A stretch of 64,000 nucleotides of DNA from CAADGU01 sp964467705 (GTDB lineage: Bacteria > Chloroflexota > Anaerolineae > Promineifilales > Promineifilaceae). Below the pieces are notes generated by a model that saw only the letters and a list, made by a program, of their open reading frames with translations, searched no databases and had not been told where the DNA came from. Position 1 is the first letter of the stretch. Every line of letters begins with the position of its first letter. Shown in pieces: positions 49,629 to 58,451 of this stretch. A program made the translations under genes and the position numbers. The stretch lies in the NCBI GenBank assembly GCA_964467705.1, contig CAYXUZ010000011.1:1-64000 (forward strand), given 5' to 3'.

Positions 49629-50120
49629 ATGCTTGAAATTCAATTCCGCCCTGCCCACGTCAAGGACGAAGCTCAGCTTCAAGCCATCCGCCACGCCGCC
49701 TTTGCGCCTGTGTTCACCTCGTTCCGCGCCCTCCTCGGCGACGAAATCTACGACCTGGCGCAACGGCGGCACGATGAAGCCCAGGGAGGATACCTGACGT
49801 CACTGTTGGCAGCGGATTCTGGATGGGATCTGTACGTAGCGCAATTGGGTAACGAAATCGTCGGCTTCGTGTCTGTCCAGTTTAACCGGGAAACACTTGT
49901 GGGTGAGATAGGTCTGAATGCGGTTGACCCGGCGTGGGCCGGCCAGGGGATTGGCGCGGCGATGTATGAGTTTGTACTGGCGCGCATGAAGGAGGCGGGG
50001 ATGCAGGTAGCGACTGTTTCCACCGGGGGTGACCCCAGCCACGCCCCGGCCCGACGCGCTTATCAAAAGGTAGGATTTGACGCGGCGGTCCCCAGTGTGT
50101 GGATGTGCCGCAAGCTCTGA
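49629..50120 (+). CDS. GNAT-family N-acetyltransferase
   Basis: This 163-residue protein has the acetyl-CoA-binding region EIGLNAVDPAWAGQGIGAAMYEFVLARMKEAG (motif A, Q-G-I-G pyrophosphate loop) and the C-terminal ARRAYQKVGFDAAVPSVWMCRKL strands. Motif C/D at the start (FRPAHVKDEAQLQAIRHAAF) is typical. The substrate is not predictable. ATG 49629 has AGGAGA upstream, so the first codons of a longer frame are leader. Its stop shares bases (TGATG) with the start of the MoeA gene. Confidence 0.93.
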   Translation: MLEIQFRPAHVKDEAQLQAIRHAAFAPVFTSFRALLGDEIYDLAQRRHDEAQGGYLTSLLAADSGWDLYVAQLGNEIVGFVSVQFNRETLVGEIGLNAVDPAWAGQGIGAAMYEFVLARMKEAGMQVATVSTGGDPSHAPARRAYQKVGFDAAVPSVWMCRKL

Positions 50121-52153
50121 TGGAACAGGAACGACACATTTACCTGGAAGACATTCCGCTGGATGAGGCATGGGCGGCCTGGCGAACAGCGTTAGCCGAA
50201 GCAGGATTATGGCAGCCTTTGAAAGCAGAAGAAGTGACGCTGGCCGAGGCCAACGGCCGTACCACCGCCACTGCCATCTGGGCCAGACTTTCCTCCCCAC
50301 ACTACCACGCCAGCGCCATGGACGGCTTTGCCGTGCGCGCCGAGGACAGCCACACCGCCACCGAAACCAGCCCCGTCCGCTTGACGCTGGTGGACGATTT
50401 TGATCCCGCCAACACCTCCGACCTGCGCCCGGCTAAAGCGGTCAACACCGGCCATCCCCTGCCCACCTGGGCCAACAGCGTGGTGATGATTGAACATACG
50501 CAGCCGGTAAGGGACGAACACGGCCGTGCCGCCATCGAAATTCGCGCTTCCTTACCACCCTGGCAGCATGTCCGGGCCATGGGCGAAGATATGGTGGCTA
50601 CAGAGTTGGTACTGCCCGCCAACCATACCCTGCGCCCGGTGGATTTGGGCGCGCTGGCCGGGTCGGGGCACACGGCCGTAACCGTCTACCGCCGTCCCCG
50701 TGTGGCCATCATCCCCACCGGCTCCGAACTCGTCGCCCCGGAAGATGTGGCCCGCAACGGCCCCTATCCCGGCCAGATCATCGAGTACAACAGCCTGGTG
50801 CTGGCCGCCCAGGTGGAAAATTGGGGCGGCCAACCCACCCGTTGGCCGATAGTGCCCGATGAATTTGCGGCCATTCAAACGGCCGTGCGCCAGGCCGCCC
50901 GCACCCACGACCTCATCCTGCTCAATGCTGGCTCCTCCGCCGGTTCCGAAGATTACACCGCCCATGTAGTGCAATCGCTGGGCACATTGCTGGTGCATGG
51001 TGTGGCGGTTCGCCCCGGCCATCCAGTCATTTTAGGCATGATCCAATCTGACAAAGTGACAAGGTGGCAAGGTGACACGGTGACACCCTCCCACCCCATC
51101 GCGCCCATCATCGGCGTCCCTGGCTACCCGGTCAGCGCGGCACTGACGGGCGAGATTTTTGTAGAGCCGCTGCTGGCGCGGTGGCGGGGGCAACCACCGC
51201 ACCAGCCGCAGACTCTCACGGCCGTGCTCACCCGCAAAGTGGTTTCCCACACCGGCGATGACGATTTTGTGCGCGTGGCGGTGGGCAAAGTGGGCGGGCG
51301 CACCCTGGCCACGCCCATCAGCCGGGGGGCGGGCGTCATCTCCTCACTGGTACGGGCGGATGGCATTATGCGCATTCCCCGTTTTAGCGAAGGGGCGGAT
51401 GTGGGCACGGCCGTGACCGTCCACCTCTACCGCCCCGCCCACGAGATCGCCAATAGCATCCTGGCCATCGGCAGCCACGATCTCACGCTCGATCTCCTGG
51501 CCCAATTTCTGGCCGAACGCAGTCAACATCGGTTAGTATCCGCCAATGTGGGCAGCCTGGGCGGGCTGGTGGCGCTGCGACGCGGCGAAGCCCACCTGGC
51601 AGGTTCCCACCTGCTTGATCCCGCAACGGGCACATACAACATCAGCTACATCCACCAATACCTGCCCGGCGAGAACATCATGCTGGTCACGCTGGTTGGC
51701 CGGGAACAGGGGTGGATGGTGGCAAAAGGTAATCCCAAACGGGTGCGTGGTTGGGCAGATGCCGCTAACGAGGATGTGCAAATTGTGAACCGGCAACGGG
51801 GGGCGGGCACACGGGTGCTGCTGGATTATGAATTGGGCAAATTAGGGATTACGCCGGAGCAGGTGCGGGGCTACGGCCGTGAAGAGTACACCCATCTGGC
51901 TGTGGCTGCGGCCGTTGCTTCTGGCACCGCCGACGCCGGGTTGGGCATTCGCGCTGCCGCCCGTGCGCTGGAGCTAGACTTTGTGCCCCTGGCACATGAG
52001 CAGTATGACCTGGTGATTCCGCAACTCTATTTTGAAGGGGAACTATTACGGCCGTTGCTGGATTTATTGCACGACGCGGATTTCAGGATGGCTGTGGCTA
52101 CTATGCCCGGTTATGATATTGCCCCAATGGGGCAGACCAGGAGTGTTAGGTGA
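50120..52153 (+). CDS. MoeA-family molybdenum insertase fused to a PBP-like domain
   Basis: This 677-residue protein has the MoeA domains (residues 1-410), with SAMDGFAVRAED near the start, the VAIIPTGSELV and NAGSSAGSEDYT motifs of the MoCF-like substrate domain, and a C-terminal MoeA-type beta barrel. Residues 440-677 form a periplasmic-binding-protein-like domain: GSHDLTLDLLAQFL, HLAGSHLLDPATGTYN, VNRQRGAGTRVLLDYEL. This fusion is known from clostridia and Chloroflexota and may sense oxyanion or pterin. The start is ATG 50120, coupled to the GNAT gene. The window ends in a probable molybdopterin oxidoreductase start. Confidence 0.92.
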   Translation: MEQERHIYLEDIPLDEAWAAWRTALAEAGLWQPLKAEEVTLAEANGRTTATAIWARLSSPHYHASAMDGFAVRAEDSHTATETSPVRLTLVDDFDPANTSDLRPAKAVNTGHPLPTWANSVVMIEHTQPVRDEHGRAAIEIRASLPPWQHVRAMGEDMVATELVLPANHTLRPVDLGALAGSGHTAVTVYRRPRVAIIPTGSELVAPEDVARNGPYPGQIIEYNSLVLAAQVENWGGQPTRWPIVPDEFAAIQTAVRQAARTHDLILLNAGSSAGSEDYTAHVVQSLGTLLVHGVAVRPGHPVILGMIQSDKVTRWQGDTVTPSHPIAPIIGVPGYPVSAALTGEIFVEPLLARWRGQPPHQPQTLTAVLTRKVVSHTGDDDFVRVAVGKVGGRTLATPISRGAGVISSLVRADGIMRIPRFSEGADVGTAVTVHLYRPAHEIANSILAIGSHDLTLDLLAQFLAERSQHRLVSANVGSLGGLVALRRGEAHLAGSHLLDPATGTYNISYIHQYLPGENIMLVTLVGREQGWMVAKGNPKRVRGWADAANEDVQIVNRQRGAGTRVLLDYELGKLGITPEQVRGYGREEYTHLAVAAAVASGTADAGLGIRAAARALELDFVPLAHEQYDLVIPQLYFEGELLRPLLDLLHDADFRMAVATMPGYDIAPMGQTRSVR

Positions 52154-52185
52154 CTTGAAGTTCAAACTCTGACCTCCCCCCTGGC

Positions 52186-52977
52186 TTATTGATCACCTCT
52201 ATAATAAGAGCTGACAATTTTATCGAGAGCGTAAATGGCATGTGACGGCCGTACCACTGTCTCCGCTATCCCCATTTTAGCTAACATCCGTTTGAGAATC
52301 TGGTTTGCCAGCGGCGTGGGATCACCAATGACTGTGCGCCGCTCCAAAAAATCCACAATCAACTGCACATCCTCACTGCTCAGCCGGTCTACCGGCCACT
52401 GTTCGGCCAGGCTTTCCGTTTCACCGGGGGCGCGCAGCGACGGCCGTGTCTGGGCCACACGGCTGCTCTTATCCAGCGTCGCCAGCGTAATCTCCGCCTG
52501 CTCCCGCACCACCAGCGTGCCCGCTGCCAGGTCGCCCAACCGCCGGGACTGCCCATCCACAAACATGGTGATGATGCCCAGGCCATAGGCAAACGGCAGA
52601 AAATCCACCAGCCGCACCAGATTGCGGATGATGGATTCGCTGATGGTGATCGGGGTGCCATCGCGCCGGATGACACGCAGCTTCATCACCTTCTTGCCAG
52701 GGCTGCTGCCATTCCAGCGCATCTCAAAAAAGATGTAATAGCTGCCCAATATGGCAAATACCAACAAAATATAGATAGCGAGAAAGAGACTACGAAGTTG
52801 TTCAGAGGGGCTACCGAATAAAAGTCCCATTCCAAACAAAGCCACCAATTCCAGTCCGATGATGAGCAGCGAATCTATCAGCGCGGCCATAAAGCGTGAG
52901 CCAATGCCCACCACCTCGTGGCCAAACATGACATTTTCCGGCGTGTCAATCTGGAGAAATTCGTCAGGTGAACTCAT
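52186..52977 (-). CDS. RDD-family membrane protein
   Basis: This 263-residue protein has an RDD domain: GIGSRFMAALIDSLLIIGLELVAL (R-x4-A-L-I-D), a second segment (about residues 58-90), and WNGSSPGKKVMKLRVI with R-N-L-V-R. Four membrane segments occupy residues 25-160, and a soluble helical tail of about 90 residues follows. RDD proteins are thought to act in transport. The start ATG 52977 is supported by TACAAT 6 nt upstream; the longer frame from 53088 would translate a repeat element. It is divergent from the SpoIIM-like gene. Confidence 0.88.
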   Translation of the reverse strand: MSSPDEFLQIDTPENVMFGHEVVGIGSRFMAALIDSLLIIGLELVALFGMGLLFGSPSEQLRSLFLAIYILLVFAILGSYYIFFEMRWNGSSPGKKVMKLRVIRRDGTPITISESIIRNLVRLVDFLPFAYGLGIITMFVDGQSRRLGDLAAGTLVVREQAEITLATLDKSSRVAQTRPSLRAPGETESLAEQWPVDRLSSEDVQLIVDFLERRTVIGDPTPLANQILKRMLAKMGIAETVVRPSHAIYALDKIVSSYYRGDQ

Positions 52978-52983
52978 GCGCCA

Positions 52984-53012
52984 ATTGTACCTTCTATAGT
53001 GGCAAGTGGCAG
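52984..53012 (-). promoter_or_regulatory. Predicted leaderless promoter of the RDD gene
   Basis: On the minus strand CTGCCA (53007-53012), a 17-bp spacer and TACAAT (52984-52989) end 6 nt before ATG 52977. Confidence 0.55.
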
Positions 53013-53070
53013 GTTGCACGTAGCAGGTATTTACTTGCCACCTGCCACTTGCCATCTGCAACCTGCTACC
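52993..53070. repeat. GGCAAGTGGCAGG word element in the RDD/SpoIIM divergent spacer
   Basis: Words TGGCAAGTGGCAGGTTGCA and TTGCCACCTGCCACTTGCC form an imperfect hairpin. The same words occur at 25656-25711. Here they overlap the predicted -35 sites of both flanking genes. Confidence 0.65.
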
Positions 53071-53074
53071 TGTG

Positions 53075-53080
53075 TATAAT
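53075..53080 (+). promoter_or_regulatory. -10 box (TATAAT) of the leaderless SpoIIM-like gene
   Basis: TATAAT ends 6 nt before ATG 53087, so transcription should start at the codon. TGTG lies just upstream of the box. Confidence 0.6.
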
Positions 53081-53086
53081 TGCCCC

Positions 53087-54052
53087 ATGAATGCCGAACA
53101 ATTTTACCAATCCCGCCGCGCCGACTGGCAGCGGTTGTCCAGCCTGCTTGACCGCAGTCAGACCAATATCGGCCAGTTGTCGCCGGATGAGGTGAAACAA
53201 ATGGGGCAACTCTACCGGGCGGTAACGTCTGATCTGGCGCTGGCGCAGCGGGAGTTTCCGCGCCATCAGGTGACGGCGTATTTGAACCAGTTGGTGGCGC
53301 GTGGTCATGCCATCATTTACCGCAGCGAGCCACTGGCGCTGCATAAAATCACGCGGTTTGCAAAGGTGACGTTCCCGCGTATGTTCCGGGAGACGTGGCC
53401 GTTCCAACTCACGGCCGTGCTCCTCCTGCTTGTCCCCGCTTTATTGGCCGGTCTGTGGCTGAACTGGCGCATTGATTCGGCAAATTGGCTGATGCCAACG
53501 GCCGTGCAAGCCCTCATCCCCATGATTGAAGAGCAAGAGTTGTGGGTGAACATTCCGGTGGCGGAACGGCCGTATACCTCCACCTTCATTATGACCAACA
53601 ACATCCGCGTTGCCGTCCTCGCTTTTGCCGGGGGACTGACCGCCGGATTGCTCACCATCTATGTGCTGCTGTTCAACGGACTGCTGCTGGGGGCTGTCAC
53701 CGGTGTTACCGCCCATTACGACGTGGGCTTTGAACTGTGGACCTTTGTCATCGGGCACGGCGTCATTGAACTGACCACCATCTACATCGCCGGGGCGTCC
53801 GGGCTGATGATGGGTTGGGCCATCATCCATCCCGGCCTGCACCGCCGCCGTGACGCGCTGACCCAGGCCGCCCGCCGCGCCGTCGTCCTGATTGGCGGCT
53901 GCATCCCGCTGCTGGTCATCGCCGGGATTATTGAAGGCTTCATTTCGCCCAACGAAAACATCCCCGTGGCCATCAAGTGGGCGGTGGGCATAGGCACGGG
54001 GATTGTGTTGTATGCTTATCTTTTGTTAGGCGGTAAAGAGGGAAGAACATAA
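53087..54052 (+). CDS. SpoIIM/DUF95-family membrane protein
   Basis: This 321-residue protein belongs to the stage II sporulation protein M-like family: an N-terminal soluble part with F-Y-Q-S-R-R-A-D-W and F-P-R-H-Q-V-T-A-Y-L, then about five membrane segments. IRVAVLAFAGGLTAGLLTIYVLLFNGLLLGAV and FVIGHGVIELTTIYIAGASGLMMG are hallmark regions. Non-sporulating bacteria carry it beside RDD and DUF58/MoxR genes, a neighbourhood also seen here, and it is taken to act in membrane processes. The start is ATG 53087, predicted leaderless. Confidence 0.9.
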   Translation: MNAEQFYQSRRADWQRLSSLLDRSQTNIGQLSPDEVKQMGQLYRAVTSDLALAQREFPRHQVTAYLNQLVARGHAIIYRSEPLALHKITRFAKVTFPRMFRETWPFQLTAVLLLLVPALLAGLWLNWRIDSANWLMPTAVQALIPMIEEQELWVNIPVAERPYTSTFIMTNNIRVAVLAFAGGLTAGLLTIYVLLFNGLLLGAVTGVTAHYDVGFELWTFVIGHGVIELTTIYIAGASGLMMGWAIIHPGLHRRRDALTQAARRAVVLIGGCIPLLVIAGIIEGFISPNENIPVAIKWAVGIGTGIVLYAYLLLGGKEGRT

Positions 54053-54055
54053 GTT

Positions 54056-54427
54056 ATGAATCACGGCAGACGCGCATATGAGGGCTTTGACATAGTTCCA
54101 GAAACCAACACAGATGGATGGTGTTTTGGAGCTATTACCGTTTACGGTGGAACTGATTGTTCCTGCCCGCCTGGTGGGTGCGTAACAGGTGATGGCTTTG
54201 TCGAGGCTCCAGATGGGTCGCGAGCCGGAATTGTATGGAGTGTTGGTGAGTTTGAACCTTTCCGCATTGGCGAACCTGATCAAGACAGATGGGGCATCTT
54301 CGAAGTGCCCTTCGCACGACAGGTCAAGACGACACACGATCTGGTCTATTGCTTTCGAGAAGTACTTCCCTACCTTCAACAAGAGTTCGAAACAACAAGA
54401 GGCGCGGGGGCTGACGCTGGTCGTTAG
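54056..54427 (+). CDS. Protein of unknown function, short, no ACGGCCGT signature
   Basis: This 123-residue protein starts 3 nt after the SpoIIM-like stop. Cysteines C23, C35, C37 and C42 lie in FGAITVYGGTDCSCPPGGC, possibly a metal site. The rest is unfamiliar. It has no membrane segment. It lacks the ACGGCCGT octamer and has a more neutral codon mix than neighbours, so it may be a later arrival. The ribosome site is weak (AAGAAC). Confidence 0.6.
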   Translation: MNHGRRAYEGFDIVPETNTDGWCFGAITVYGGTDCSCPPGGCVTGDGFVEAPDGSRAGIVWSVGEFEPFRIGEPDQDRWGIFEVPFARQVKTTHDLVYCFREVLPYLQQEFETTRGAGADAGR

Positions 54428-54523
54428 CGGGTTAAAGTGAGTAGTACCTCGCCAAACTAAATTTGTGGATCTCGTAGGAACGGCTTATGAAAGTTAGGAA
54501 AATGTTTCGGTAATCCGTGCCTG

Positions 54524-54600
54524 GCGAATAAATTCGCGGCTACACAAAGCGAAGGTCGGCTTTGCTCTTTGTAACCGCGGTTTCAACCGCCGAGTTTATT
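54524..54600. repeat. Possible mobile-type intergenic repeat (CGAATAAATTCGCGGC...)
   Basis: An imperfect inverted repeat built from CGAATAAATTCGCGGCTACA and GTAACCGCGGTTTCAACCGCC lies in the 228-bp spacer. The wording resembles dispersed intergenic repeats known in several phyla, but I cannot verify copies elsewhere. The rest of the spacer (54428-54523, 54601-54655) has nothing I can name. Confidence 0.4.
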
Positions 54601-54655
54601 ACCGAGTCTCCGCGCTTCTGCGTTATTTCAGGAATTTCAACAATGGTCGTGTATT

Positions 54656-55570
54656 TTGTTTAAGGATTCCCCCCATCTGCGGGCGGCGCTGCAAGCGCTG
54701 TTTGTTACCTTTCTCTGGTCAACTTCCTGGGTGCTCATCAAGTTTGGCCTGGAAGAGATTCCGCCGCTGACTTTTGCCGGACTGCGGTATATGCTGGCTT
54801 TCCTGGTTCTGCTGCCATTTTTGTGGCGGCAGCCGGTGGAGGGCCAACGGCCGTCCCGCCTCCCCCCATCTCTCACCACCCTCACCAAAGCCGATTGGCT
54901 GCGTCTGATCCTGCTGGGCGTCGTCTTTTACGCCATCACCCAGGGGGCGCAGTTTGTGGCCCTGGCATATGCGCCCGCCGTGAGTGTGACCTTGATCTGG
55001 AGCTTCACGGCCGTTGCCGTCGCCCTGCTCGGCATTGTCACATTGGGCGAACGGCCGAATGGGGCGCAGTGGGTAGGCATGTTGCTGGCGTTAGCGGGCG
55101 CGGTACTTTATTTTTACCCGTTTGGCCTGGCGGAAGCGCAGTTTGTGGGCCTGTTGGCGGCGCTGGTGGGCATGTTGTCCAATTCGGTGGCGGCGGTGTT
55201 GGGGCGGTATGTGAACCGGGGTGGGCGGTTACGGCCGTTGACCGTCACCGTCGTCAGTATGGGCGTGGGGGCGCTGATTTTGCTGGCGGCGGGCATTGCC
55301 AGTCACGGCATCCCGGCGCTGCGCTGGCAAAGCTGGGCCATCATTGTCTGGCTGGCGGTGGTGAACACGGCCGTGGCCTTCACCCTGTGGAACCATACCT
55401 TGCGCACCCTCTCCGCCATGGAATCCACCGTCATCAACAATACCATGACGGTGCAGATTGCCATTTTGGCGGTGTTGTTTTTGGGGGAAACGCTGGACGG
55501 CCGTGAACTGTTGGGTTTGACGGCCGTTGTCGCCGGCACATTGATCGTGCAGATTCGCCGCAGCAAATAG
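54656..55570 (+). CDS. EamA/DMT-family transporter
   Basis: This 304-residue protein is a ten-helix drug/metabolite transporter with two EamA repeats. The first includes FLWSTSWVLIKFGLEEIPPLTFAGLRYMLAF and the second VGLLAALVGMLSNSVAAVLGRYV; both end in conserved glycines and W-x-x-A. The substrate is unknown. The start is a TTG at 54656 without a good ribosome site. A hairpin word element begins at its stop codon. Confidence 0.9.
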   Translation: MFKDSPHLRAALQALFVTFLWSTSWVLIKFGLEEIPPLTFAGLRYMLAFLVLLPFLWRQPVEGQRPSRLPPSLTTLTKADWLRLILLGVVFYAITQGAQFVALAYAPAVSVTLIWSFTAVAVALLGIVTLGERPNGAQWVGMLLALAGAVLYFYPFGLAEAQFVGLLAALVGMLSNSVAAVLGRYVNRGGRLRPLTVTVVSMGVGALILLAAGIASHGIPALRWQSWAIIVWLAVVNTAVAFTLWNHTLRTLSAMESTVINNTMTVQIAILAVLFLGETLDGRELLGLTAVVAGTLIVQIRRSK

Positions 55571-55657
55571 ATACACGGATTTGACGGATCAAACGGATTG
55601 TCGCGGATAAATCAAAAATCCGTGTTCATCCGTCAAATCCGCATCATCCGTGTATCT
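55569..55657. repeat. ATACACGGAT/ATCCGTGTAT hairpin element between convergent genes
   Basis: Arms GATACACGGAT with TTGACGGAT and ATCCGTCAA with ATCCGTGTATC fill the spacer. They begin inside the DMT transporter's stop codon and end 7 nt before the DUF58 stop. Confidence 0.7.
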
Positions 55658-55663
55658 ATTTCT

Positions 55664-56977
55664 TTAGAGCATTGTTTTGGCTTTGAGTTCCAGGTAGCGA
55701 TTGATGACGGCGATGGAAAGCTGGTTGGCAGGCACATCCAGCGTCAGCACGCCGCGATTGCGCAGCGTGTCCAGCGCCACTTTGCGTTCGTCCAGCAGTT
55801 GGGCGGCGGCGGCGCGCTGGTAGACGGTTTGGGAATCCACCGGGCGCTGCCGGGCGGCCTGCACTACATCGGGATCACTAATTGTCACCACCAGCGGCAG
55901 GCTGCGCCGCGCCAGTACGGACACATGCGAGACCAATGCATCCATGCTCACCCCGCCGCTTAAATCGGTAAAAATGACGATGAGGGCGCGTTTGCGTTGT
56001 TTGGTTGCCAGGTAACTCAGGGCGCGCCGGTAATCGGACTCCACCGGCTCAGCTTCTACGGCGTAGAGCAGTTCCAACATGCGGTAAAACTGGCCGCGCC
56101 CCTGCCGGGGAGCCAGATATTGGCGCACGTCCTGGGCGAAGCTCATCATGCCCACTTTGTCCCCCTTGCCGCTGGCGACGTAGCCGAGCAGGAGGACGGC
56201 GTTGATGACGTAGTCCAACTTGGCCATGTGGGCCACGGGACTTTGCATCATGCGGCCTACGTCTAGCAGGGCGACCACGTTTTGGCTGCGTTCGGTCTGG
56301 TATTCGACGGTGACGGGGCGGTGGCGGCGGGCGGTGGCTTTCCAATCAATGCGGCGGTATTCGTCGTCGGGCAGGTATTCGCGCAGACGCTCAAATTCGG
56401 TGCCTTCGCCGAACTGGCGGGTGCTGCGCAGGCCAAGTTCTTGCAGCCGGTTGCGGCGCAGCAGCAGATCGTAGCGGCGCACGTCGAGCAGGTTGGGGTA
56501 TACCTTGACGGCTTCGTCCAGGTCGGCGCGGCCCTGGCGCATGATGAGACCCAGCGGGCCAGGCCAGCGCAGGTTGAGTTTGCCAAAGGTGTAATCGCCG
56601 CGGCGCAGGGGGTGGACGTGGTAGGTGGTTTGCCATTGTTGGCGGGCGGGCACACGGCCGTATACCACCCGCATATCTACGCCAAACTCATCCGGCGGCT
56701 CGTCCCGCGCGGCAATGGCGATGGAGCGCGGGCTGCGGTTGCGCACCGTCAGGGTGATAGGGTTGTCTGCGCCCAGGCTGAGTTTGTCATCGTGGTCGCG
56801 GTGAACGTCAAAACGGTGGGTGAGGGGCTGCGCCAGCCGCCAATCTAGCGCCAAGAGCAACAGCAGCAGGATGATATAGGCCAGCCCCACCCATTGCAGC
56901 AGCGGCGCCCAGGTTCCCGCCGCGATGATGGGCGCAGCCAGGAGAAGGATCAGGAGGCCGCGGTTGGTGATGTGCAT
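55664..56977 (-). CDS. DUF58-domain protein
   Basis: This 437-residue protein has two N-terminal membrane segments (about residues 8-27 and 31-48), a beta-sandwich middle and the DUF58 von-Willebrand-like domain: EFERLREYLPDDEYRRIDWKATARRHRPVTVEYQTERSQNVVALLDVGR (about residues 192-240), with the conserved R-x-I-D-W-K-A-T-A-R. Family members work with MoxR ATPases in a predicted chaperone-like role at the membrane. It is followed by the MoxR gene's hairpin element and is encoded downstream of moxR in the same orientation. ATG 56977 is used. Confidence 0.93.
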   Translation of the reverse strand: MHITNRGLLILLLAAPIIAAGTWAPLLQWVGLAYIILLLLLLALDWRLAQPLTHRFDVHRDHDDKLSLGADNPITLTVRNRSPRSIAIAARDEPPDEFGVDMRVVYGRVPARQQWQTTYHVHPLRRGDYTFGKLNLRWPGPLGLIMRQGRADLDEAVKVYPNLLDVRRYDLLLRRNRLQELGLRSTRQFGEGTEFERLREYLPDDEYRRIDWKATARRHRPVTVEYQTERSQNVVALLDVGRMMQSPVAHMAKLDYVINAVLLLGYVASGKGDKVGMMSFAQDVRQYLAPRQGRGQFYRMLELLYAVEAEPVESDYRRALSYLATKQRKRALIVIFTDLSGGVSMDALVSHVSVLARRSLPLVVTISDPDVVQAARQRPVDSQTVYQRAAAAQLLDERKVALDTLRNRGVLTLDVPANQLSIAVINRYLELKAKTML

Positions 56978-56986
56978 GGCTCGATG

Positions 56987-57024
56987 CAAGACCCTAAGGG
57001 TTTTCAGAAACCCTTAGGGTCTTG
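56987..57024. terminator. 17-bp hairpin, copy 1 of a repeated element
   Basis: The perfect stem CAAGACCCTAAGGGTTT with a 4-nt loop (TCAG) lies between moxR and DUF58. A nearly identical hairpin is at 63011-63044. Confidence 0.9.
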
Positions 57025-57033
57025 GCCGATTCC

Positions 57034-57990
57034 TTACCGGGGCACTTCTACCTGGCGCAGCAGGCGGCGGACGACGGCGTCGGGATTGAGACCTTCGATT
57101 TCCGCTTCCGGTTTGAGCAGGATGCGGTGGCGGTAGACGGGTAAGGTGACGTATTTCACGTCATCCGGCGTCACATAATCGCGCCCTTGCAGGGCGGCGT
57201 AGGTTTTGGACGCCAGCAATACATGGGTGGCGGCGCGGGTGCTGGCCCCCAATGTGAGGTCGGGTGACTGGCGGGAGGCGGCGGCCACCTGGGCGATGTA
57301 CGTCAGGATGCCATCTTCGACGACGACCTGGTTGATGGCCTGCCGCGCGGTCACGATGTCGGCGGCGGGTAAGGTCACTTGCAGCCCGGCGGCGGCCAGA
57401 TCGTGGGCGTCGAAGCCGTGATGGTAGCGACGCAGCACTTCGATGTCGTTGTCGAGTGTGCCGTAGGGAGTGAGGACTTTGAATAGGAAGCGGTCTAGTT
57501 GCGCTTCGGGCAGGGGGTAGGTGCCTTCGTATTCGATGGGGTTTTGGGTGGCGATGACCATGAAGGGGGGCGGCAGCAGGTAGCGTTCGCCTTCCAGGTT
57601 GATTTGCCGCTCTTCCATCGCTTCCAGCAGGGCGGATTGGGTTTTGGCGGGGGCGCGGTTGATTTCGTCGGCAAGCAGGATTTGGGTGAAGATAGGCCCT
57701 TTTTTGAGGAAGAATTGGCCGCTGGTGATGTCGAAGACGCTGGTGCCCAGGATGTCTGAGGGCATGAGGTCGGGCGTGAACTGGATGCGGGTGAATTGGG
57801 CCTGCACCAGATGGGCCAGGGTTTTGGCCATGAGGGTTTTGGCCGTTCCCGGAACCCCTTCCAGCAGCACATGTCCGCCGGTGAGCAGGGCAATGGTGAG
57901 CAGTTCAAAGGGTTCTTCCAGGCCAACCAGGACTTTATCTGCTTCCTGGCGCAGTTGTTGGGCGATGGGTTGGAGGGCTGTTGGGTTCAT
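57034..57990 (-). CDS. MoxR-family AAA+ ATPase
   Basis: This 318-residue AAA+ protein has Walker A GVPGTAKT (about residues 45-52), Walker B ILLADEINRAPAKTQSALLEAMEE (about 103-126), sensor 1 VIATQNPIEYEGTYPLPEAQLDRF and the arginine-finger region. It pairs with DUF58 (55664-56977) on the same strand. MoxR proteins act as chaperones in metal or cofactor loading of target enzymes. The start overlaps the stop of the upstream membrane gene (ATGA at 57987-57990). The gene has no ACGGCCGT octamer. Confidence 0.95.
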   Translation of the reverse strand: MNPTALQPIAQQLRQEADKVLVGLEEPFELLTIALLTGGHVLLEGVPGTAKTLMAKTLAHLVQAQFTRIQFTPDLMPSDILGTSVFDITSGQFFLKKGPIFTQILLADEINRAPAKTQSALLEAMEERQINLEGERYLLPPPFMVIATQNPIEYEGTYPLPEAQLDRFLFKVLTPYGTLDNDIEVLRRYHHGFDAHDLAAAGLQVTLPAADIVTARQAINQVVVEDGILTYIAQVAAASRQSPDLTLGASTRAATHVLLASKTYAALQGRDYVTPDDVKYVTLPVYRHRILLKPEAEIEGLNPDAVVRRLLRQVEVPR

Positions 57991-58451
57991 AGCTTCAATA
58001 TCTTGTAAATGATGAGGATGCCGGCCACAAAGACGAGAAACGATAGAATTTCAAGGTTTATCTCATTGCTTGTGCCAACAGCTCCTTGAGAGAATGTTTC
58101 TGCTTCAAATTTGAGCAGCACGTACAAGAACATGCCGGCGATAAACCCGACAATGCCGATAACCAGGGCGGTTAGTCGCCCCATGATATGGGTCAACCGG
58201 GCTACCAGGCCCAGTCTGATCAGGATTTTGTTCGCCAGATGGTAGAACAAGACGATTGTTCCAATGGGTATCAGAATGTCTTTTATGGTGAGGACAAGCA
58301 TGGACTCTGATTCAATGATGAGGGTTTCAAGCCAGGTAGAAACGCCTAAAGCGAGACCCAGAGCAAACCCTTTACAGAAGTTGGCGATGAGGGCAATGGT
58401 AAACGTCTGAACTTTATGGCTGGCTTTTTTATCCGCGACTTCTAATTCCAT
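57987..58451 (-). CDS. Small four-TM membrane protein preceding moxR
   Basis: This 154-residue protein has hydrophobic segments at about residues 18-36, 50-70, 93-115 and 133-150. It shows no known motif. Its stop overlaps the moxR start by four bases, so it is coupled to it. It contains no ACGGCCGT octamer and is less GC-rich than neighbours. GGAGGTC lies before ATG 58451. It may be a membrane partner of MoxR/DUF58, by context only. Confidence 0.75.
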   Translation of the reverse strand: MELEVADKKASHKVQTFTIALIANFCKGFALGLALGVSTWLETLIIESESMLVLTIKDILIPIGTIVLFYHLANKILIRLGLVARLTHIMGRLTALVIGIVGFIAGMFLYVLLKFEAETFSQGAVGTSNEINLEILSFLVFVAGILIIYKILKL

